A stretch of DNA of 64,000 nucleotides. Origin: Pseudomonadota bacterium (GTDB lineage Bacteria > Myxococcota_A > UBA796 > CAJQPC01). The stretch's first letter is position 1. Every line of letters begins with the position of its first letter. Positions 59,208-64,000 of the stretch are shown piece after piece. The notes under the pieces were generated by a model, which did no database searches, was not told the DNA's origin, and was given only the letters and a program-made list of their open reading frames with translations. A program made the translations under genes and the position numbers. The stretch spans positions 1-64,000 of the forward strand of contig JAAESX010000309.1 of assembly GCA_024228935.1 (NCBI GenBank). Reading direction: 5' to 3'.

Positions 59208-60014
59208 ATGTGGCTTGCTTGGATCGCGGCTTCGGCAGCAGCGGACATCACCCTCGAGGGCAACCCGGACGGCTACGTCGCGACCGTCGGGGGCGCGGTG
59301 CTCTCGACCGAGCAGTTCATGCTCGCGGTCGGTGACGACGCCAGCCTGAGCGCCTACCGCCGACACCAGGCCATGGCGCGACGCCGGGCCAGCACCGCGT
59401 GGATCGCGGGCCCGATCATCAGCGGCGTGGGCACGGTCGGGTTCGTGTGGGCGTTCCAGGAGTACGAGCCGCCCGTCAGCGCGGCGTCGGCGCTCCTGAT
59501 GTTCGGCGGCGGCATGTACGCCACCGGTGGGACCGCTCGCTACCTGGTGAGGAGCCGGCAGCTCGCCGACGTCGACGCCTGGTACACGTACGAGCAGGCG
59601 GCCGCACTCGTGAGCGGCGTCGACGTGCCGGGCGGCGCCCAGGGACTCCCCGGCGTGCAGCCCGAAGTCCCCATCACCGTCAGCGAGTCGCTGGTCGCGA
59701 TGCATGGCGACCGCGCCCTGCGTCCGGACGAGTTCGCCTGGGAGATCGGCGACTTCAAGACGTGGCGGCAGATCCGCGTGCGTCGCGGCGCCAACGCCGG
59801 GGTCGGGAGCGTCCTGACCCTTGCGGGCATCGCGGGGTTCGCCCTGGCGGCGGTGGCGGACGAGGACATCGCCATGCTTCCGGCGGCGGTCGGCGTGGTC
59901 GGGTTGGTCGGTGGCGGCGTCACGCTCACCGTGGGGCGCCAGAAGTTCCAGCAGCTCGACCGCTGGTACGAGCTCGAAGAGCTCGAGCTGTACCAGGGTC
60001 ACACCTCGGACTGA
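59208..60014 (+). CDS. two-module membrane protein of an unrecognised family
   Basis: A 268-residue protein with a short signal (MWLAWIAASAAAD; an in-frame TAG 12 bases upstream fixes the start). Two homologous modules of about 105 residues follow. Each has a strand ending in DEF/EQF-x5-GD, an Arg-rich helix (YRRHQAMARRR; TWRQIRVRRG) and two membrane helices. Each closes with a segment ending R-x-L/Q-A-D/Q-x-D-x-WY-x-x-E (RQLADVDAWYTYEQA; KFQQLDRWYELEE). The hydrophilic start and WY end of each module lie on the same side. I do not know a family with this layout. Confidence 0.72.
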   Translation: MWLAWIAASAAADITLEGNPDGYVATVGGAVLSTEQFMLAVGDDASLSAYRRHQAMARRRASTAWIAGPIISGVGTVGFVWAFQEYEPPVSAASALLMFGGGMYATGGTARYLVRSRQLADVDAWYTYEQAAALVSGVDVPGGAQGLPGVQPEVPITVSESLVAMHGDRALRPDEFAWEIGDFKTWRQIRVRRGANAGVGSVLTLAGIAGFALAAVADEDIAMLPAAVGVVGLVGGGVTLTVGRQKFQQLDRWYELEELELYQGHTSD

Positions 60015-60054
60015 GCGAGCGTAGTGAGGTGCGCAGGGGATCCCGGGAGGGGTC

Positions 60055-60855
60055 GTGGTCGCGTTGTTGCTGTGCGTCGAGGCTGGCGCTGTCGAGCCGA
60101 TGGTGGTCGTGCGGTCGTCGGATGACGTGCACGTCGTGCAGGGATCCGACATCCTGACCGTCGAGGAGTTCGCGCTGTGGACGGGGGACGAACCGACCTA
60201 TCGACGCGTGGAGAGGCGGGTCGATGTGCAGAGGACCATCCACGGGGCCGGGGTCGGGGTCGGAGGGGCCACGTTCGGGACCGCGCTCCTGACCGGCCTG
60301 GTGCTGAACGGGGCGGGGAACCAGGACGCCGCGCTGGTGGCGTGGGGCGTCGCCGGCGCCGGTCTCGGGGTCGCGGCGACCAGCGAGCTCGCGTACCGAC
60401 GGATGCGGCGCGACAGCTACTCGATGACCGCCTGGTACGCAGCGCCCGAGGTGCGAGACCGGGTCGACACCTGGAACGCCGCCTGGGACGTGGAACAGCC
60501 GCTGGTCGTCATCGAGGACTCTCGCGATGGCTACTCGGTCCTGGTCGACGGCCGTCGCGTTCGCGCCGAGGAGGCGGCGCTGCAGCTGGGAGACCTGCGG
60601 ACCCACCGGCGGCTGACCCGGCGGCGCGGTCTGGTCATCACGGGAACGTGGGCCTCGGCGCACGCGATGACGGTGTGCGGCACGCTCGCCATCTCGCGCG
60701 TCAACTGGGGGGCGGCGCCGTTCACGGTGGGGTTCCTGGGTGCCGGACTGGCCCTTGGGGCGTTCGCCAGCATTCCGCGTCATCCGATGTCACACCAGGT
60801 GTGGTCCGAAGAGGAGGCGCGCGCCCTGTCCCGCTCGGTTAGTGCCGAGCCATGA
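60055..60855 (+). CDS. two-module membrane protein, third paralogue
   Basis: A 266-residue protein from a GTG at 60055 with signal MVALLLCVEAGA. It has the same two-module plan as the gene before it: TVEEFALWTGDEPTYRRVERR, two helices and SYSMTAWYAAPE; then RAEEAALQLGDLRTHRRLTRRRG and two helices. The second module has lost the closing WY motif. Its stop overlaps the next small gene start by four bases (ATGA). Confidence 0.7.
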   Translation: MVALLLCVEAGAVEPMVVVRSSDDVHVVQGSDILTVEEFALWTGDEPTYRRVERRVDVQRTIHGAGVGVGGATFGTALLTGLVLNGAGNQDAALVAWGVAGAGLGVAATSELAYRRMRRDSYSMTAWYAAPEVRDRVDTWNAAWDVEQPLVVIEDSRDGYSVLVDGRRVRAEEAALQLGDLRTHRRLTRRRGLVITGTWASAHAMTVCGTLAISRVNWGAAPFTVGFLGAGLALGAFASIPRHPMSHQVWSEEEARALSRSVSAEP

Positions 60856-60998
60856 GTGCACCCAAGATCAACGCGCCGGCGAGCATCCTCTCCAAGGATG
60901 ACGACAAGGCGGCGAAGCCCGGCTTCCGCAGCCCCAGCAACAAGAAGACCAAGGCCATGAAGAAGAAGGCCAAGAAGGGTGGGAAGAAGAAGCGGTAG
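60852..60998 (+). CDS. 48-residue lysine-rich protein
   Basis: A short frame, MSAPKINAPASILSKDDDKA then a tail of 15 Lys among 24 residues (SNKKTKAMKKKAKKGGKKKR). Its ATG overlaps the stop of the membrane protein gene (ATGA), which supports translation. The highly basic tail suggests nucleic acid or phospholipid binding. The minus-strand gene that converges here also has an open frame over this stretch, but only low-complexity Ser/Trp/Pro residues. Confidence 0.55.
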   Translation: MSAPKINAPASILSKDDDKAAKPGFRSPSNKKTKAMKKKAKKGGKKKR

Positions 60999-61702
60999 CC
61001 GCCCAGCTCGGCTGCAGCGGCGGCGGACGCAGAGCGAAGCCGAACGTCGGCGTGACGAACGCGCCCTTGAAGGCGCCGCCGGCTTGCACGTGCAGCCCGC
61101 CCGAGAGCGCGATGGGCCCGGGTCGGAACACCACGCTGCTGCTGGCCTGGATCCAGTTCATGTGGCCCCACGACTCGTCGAGCCCGTACAGCGGCTGGGT
61201 CATGGAGTGGGCGTAGCGCATGCGCCCCGTGAGAGACCAGTCCTTGGCCACGCGCCACTCCGCCACGAGCGACGCCGCCGGCGTGTGGACGCGGTAGCCG
61301 TAGTCGATGGGGTCGAGCTTCTGGCCTTCCTCGTCCTTCGGCGTATAGGCCGCGTCGATGCGCGAGGTCGAGCCGCCGAGACGGGCCATCAGGATCATGG
61401 CGTCGCGGTCCAGCACGCGCCGGCTGAGCTCGCCGCCCGCCATGCGGGACTGGAGGTTGAAGGTGAGCATCCCGCGCACCTCCCACCCTCCGGGCAGCCC
61501 GACTCCAGCGCGGCCCTGCGAACGCCCCGTAGTCCGGCAGGATGGGGACGTTGGAGTTGTTCAGCATCAGCGGGTAGGCGGTGGTGAGGCCGCCGCTCAC
61601 GTCGGCCTGAAGCGGCTCGAGCGCGAGCTCCTCGGTCCCGAAGCTTGCGGGTGGCGGGTACTCGATGACCACGGGGCCGCAGCCCACCATCAAGAGGAAC
61701 AT
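60868..61702 (-). pseudogene. frameshifted lipoprotein / outer-membrane-like protein
   Basis: The N terminus MFLLMVGC and mature start (CGPVVIEYPPPASFGTEE...LPDYGAFAG) are in one frame. The rest (AGVGLPGGWEVRGMLTFNLQSRM...) is in another, with the change near 61505-61530. The body has alternating strands typical of outer-membrane beta-barrels (DWSLTGRMRYAHSMTQP, IALSGGLHVQAGGAF, VTPTFGFALRPPP). The true 3' end is unclear. After FALRPPPLQPSW the frame is low complexity and antisense to the lysine-rich gene, so a further shift may have removed the stop. Confidence 0.65.
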
Positions 61703-61739
61703 GTGACGTCTCCCACCCCTGCCGGACGCCAGTCCGGCC

Positions 61740-64000
61740 CTACTCGGGCCGGCTCCAGAAGCTGTAGCTGTACGCCCCGCTCTTCCGCAGACCGCCGTTC
61801 CAGGCGCTCCGGTAGCTGGTCAGGTCCGTGTCGCCTTCGTCGCGGTCCCAGCCACAGCCGGCCAGCGTGCTGTTGACGCTCTGGCAGTTACCGAGCGTCT
61901 CCTGTCCGTCGAGCCCGCCGACCAGCATGAACCAGGGCTCGTCCAGCTCGGTCAGGCCCGCGTCCTGGCTGTCGACGACCTGCACGTCGTCGCTCAGCTC
62001 GGCGGCCCCGTTGTCCAGGTCGTCGTAGGAGATGGTGCGGTCGTTGGAGAAGTCGGCGCCGTCGCTGGCGAGCGGACCGAGGCTGGATGCGCGTCCCACG
62101 ATGACCGCGCGGTCCTTGCCCAGGCGGTTCATCACGTTGTCGCGGCGGAGCCTGTAGAACCGCAGGGCCAGATCATCCGTGCCGTCGCCGTCCAGATCGC
62201 CGATGTCGATGGCGTCGAACTCAGTGGCTTCGACGGTGATGCCGGGCAGCTGGAGCAGGCTGGCGCCATCCCAGACGACCTCGCCGAAGCTCGTCGTACC
62301 GGCGGTGGCGTCGACCCTGGCGAGCACAGGCCAGGCGATGCCCTCGCCGGCAGCATCCATCGCCCCGACCGGGACGGCCAGATCGCTGCAGTCGGCCTCG
62401 CCCGAGGTCGAGAGCACCACGGCGCCGGCCGTATTCGTGGACCAGTCCTGGGACGTGCCCGGGACGAAGACCGTCGCGAAGCCACACTCGGTGCCGGTGT
62501 CCCAGGGGACCACCGCGACGAGATCGTCGGTCACCGCGTCGTCGGTCAGCGCGTCGACCGTCTCGACGCCGGTCATGTCCGCCAGGTCGAGGTACTGGCT
62601 GCCCGCCTCGGAGCCCGGCGTGAGCGGACGCCGCGAGTTCGGTCCTCGACGGACCATCACGGCCAGCGAGCTGAGGCCGAACGTGGCCATCGGGTGCTGC
62701 ACCGAGCCGTAGATCCCACCCTCGCCGTCGAACTCGCCGCCACCGATGCGCCCGACGCCGGACAGGGTCAGGGTGGACTCGCCCTTGGTGGGCAGCTCGT
62801 CCAGGGCGACGCGCGCGACGTCGAACGAGACGTTCTCGACCGTGCCGTCGCCGTCCTCGTCGCCGTCCTCGTCGCCGTCCTCGTCGGTGTACGTCGTGAA
62901 GGAGATCGTCATCCCGCTCGGGGTCGAGCCGACCCGCCCGTAGAAGTCGTCCTCCTTCTCCATGACCACCTTCTCGGGGATCTGGAAGTCGTCGCCGGTC
63001 TTCAGGTCGCCAGAGTCGACCGTGCCGACGCCCTGGGTGCCGTCGGACTTCACGGTCGCGAGGACCATCGAGCCGTCGTGGCCCGAGCCGAACAGGACCA
63101 GCGTGTCGTCGACCTGGGCCGCGGAGAGCGGGCCGGCGACGTCGAGCTCGAGGCCTTCGCCCAGCTCCTTGCCTTCTCGGTCGAACACCTGGACCTGACC
63201 GTCGATGGCCGCCGCGACGAAGTCGGCGGTGTCGACGAGCGGAATGCCGCGGGGGTCCTCACCTCGCCAGTCCAGGCTCGTGAGCTGGACCGCGCCCTGG
63301 TCGCCGACCAGGCGCTCGTAGTCCCAGATGGTGATAGCGCGGTCCTTGTGGTGCAGGCGCTCGGAGAAGACGCGGCCGCAGAACCCGGTCTGCTTGGAGT
63401 CGGACTCCTTGTCCGGTGTGTAGGTGTCGGCACCGGGCTCGAAGATCACGCCGGTCGTGTCGAGCCCGATGAGCTCGTCGTGGTCGGGCGCCTCGTCCAG
63501 GAAGCTCGAGCCGGTGCCCTCGCCCATCCAAGTGGTGGCCCAGGTGGCGTGGCGGCCCTGGGCGAGCTGGCTCACCACCACCGCGACGTTGCCGGCGCTG
63601 TCGGCGCCCACCGTGATGCTCCCGTGGTTCATGTGGCCGGAGCTGTCGAGGCCGTGTCCGTCGTCGAACCGCCACCGGCCGACCAGGCCCGCGGGGGGGG
63701 CTGGGCGATCTTCTGCAGCCCGCCGTCGCTCGAGAAGTGACCGACCAGGAACTGAAGCGCGCCCTCGGCGTCCACCGCGGCCACGAGCAGCTCGTCGGTG
63801 CCGTCTCCGTTCAGATCCGAGGTGGTCGTGGAGATCGCCAGGACGTCGCCGATGCCTTCGAACTCGACCTCGCTGTACTCGTTGCCCGTGGCGGGGTCGA
63901 AGCTGCGCGCCATCAGGTCGCCGGTGCCGCCGAACACCACCAGCTCGCTGCCGCGCTTCGTGGTCACCATCACCGAGGCCTCCGGGTGGATGGTCGTCCA
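61740..64000 (-). pseudogene. FG-GAP/VCBS-like repeat protein, partial and frameshifted
   Basis: The gene enters from beyond the right edge. It encodes repeats with Asp-rich turns of FG-GAP/integrin-alpha type (SDLNGDGTDELLVAAVD, IDIGDLDGDGTDDLALRFYR) and an Asp/Glu/Gly stretch (EDGDEDGDEDGDG). The frame changes at a run of eight G (63693-63700). One frame reads to LQKIAQPPP, and the other continues PPAGLVGRWRFDDGHGLDSSGHM. One inserted or lost base would join them, and a run of this length is a common site of sequencing error. It ends TAG at 61740 after AYSYSFWSRPE. It is probably a large surface protein. Confidence 0.8.

Overview
The window is about 70% GC, densely coded, and has no stretch over 200 bases without a gene. 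It looks like an uncultured member of the Myxococcota or a related deltaproteobacterial lineage. The evidence is: calcium-type Cys/Asp-rich MopE-like repeats, choice-of-anchor-D modules, beta-helix proteins with MYXO-CTERM-like tails, several Ser/Thr kinase-like genes, and many small surface lipoproteins. I cannot place it to genus. No tRNA, rRNA, IS element, CRISPR array or prophage was seen.

Layout. 0.1-7.7 kb (minus strand) is one long compact cluster: a Spy/CpxP-like sensor, a CpxRA-like two-component system, a membrane pseudokinase, D-aminoacyl-tRNA deacylase, inositol monophosphatase, a lid-less Hsp70 and a J-protein. 7.8-10.5 kb holds two related lipoproteins (choice-of-anchor D, one with a VWA domain). 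10.6-12.6 kb is metG. 12.7-17.9 kb holds an unknown gene, a broken kinase-AAA-TPR gene and a sulfatase-fold lipoprotein. 18.0-19.8 kb is an asparagine-synthetase homologue with both active sites altered. 19.9-24.7 kb is a complete Fe-S assembly operon (merR-like, iscS, iscU, iscA, hscB, hscA) in which a four-cysteine MerR regulator sits where IscR is usually found. 24.8-29.4 kb: a broken kinase, an ankyrin-like protein, an amidohydrolase and a small lipoprotein. 29.5-34.2 kb: acyl-CoA synthetase, a Tat-exported TIM-barrel glycosidase and HrpB helicase. 34.4-38.1 kb: a MopE-like lipoprotein, a phospholipase-D lipoprotein and a lipoyl-less E2 acyltransferase. 38.1-43.0 kb: small lipoproteins, a five-repeat MopE protein and an L,D-transpeptidase. 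43.0-47.2 kb: a tightly overlapping operon of PPIase, FabI-like SDR, double DsbA-fold protein and esterase. 47.3-50.7 kb: a decayed NtrC-type regulator, a radical SAM protein and a thioredoxin-TPR protein. 50.7-54.9 kb: two beta-helix proteins (one broken) and a second sulfatase-fold lipoprotein. 55.0-58.6 kb: fadN-fadA beta-oxidation genes behind a FadR-type operator. 58.7-60.9 kb: three tandem paralogues of an unrecognised two-module membrane family, then a 48-residue lysine-rich peptide. 60.9-64.0 kb: a broken putative outer-membrane protein and a large FG-GAP-like protein running off the right edge.

Three patterns cross the window. First, about 20 exported proteins start with extremely short signal peptides that carry no positive charge (for example Met plus 5-9 hydrophobic residues, then the lipobox Cys). 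Second, ATGA/GTGA/TGATG start-stop overlaps are the rule inside clusters, so translational coupling is likely common. Third, about nine genes are disrupted by frameshifts or in-frame stops. All of these are kinases, regulators or surface proteins, and several breaks lie at C/G runs, so true decay and sequencing error both need to be considered.
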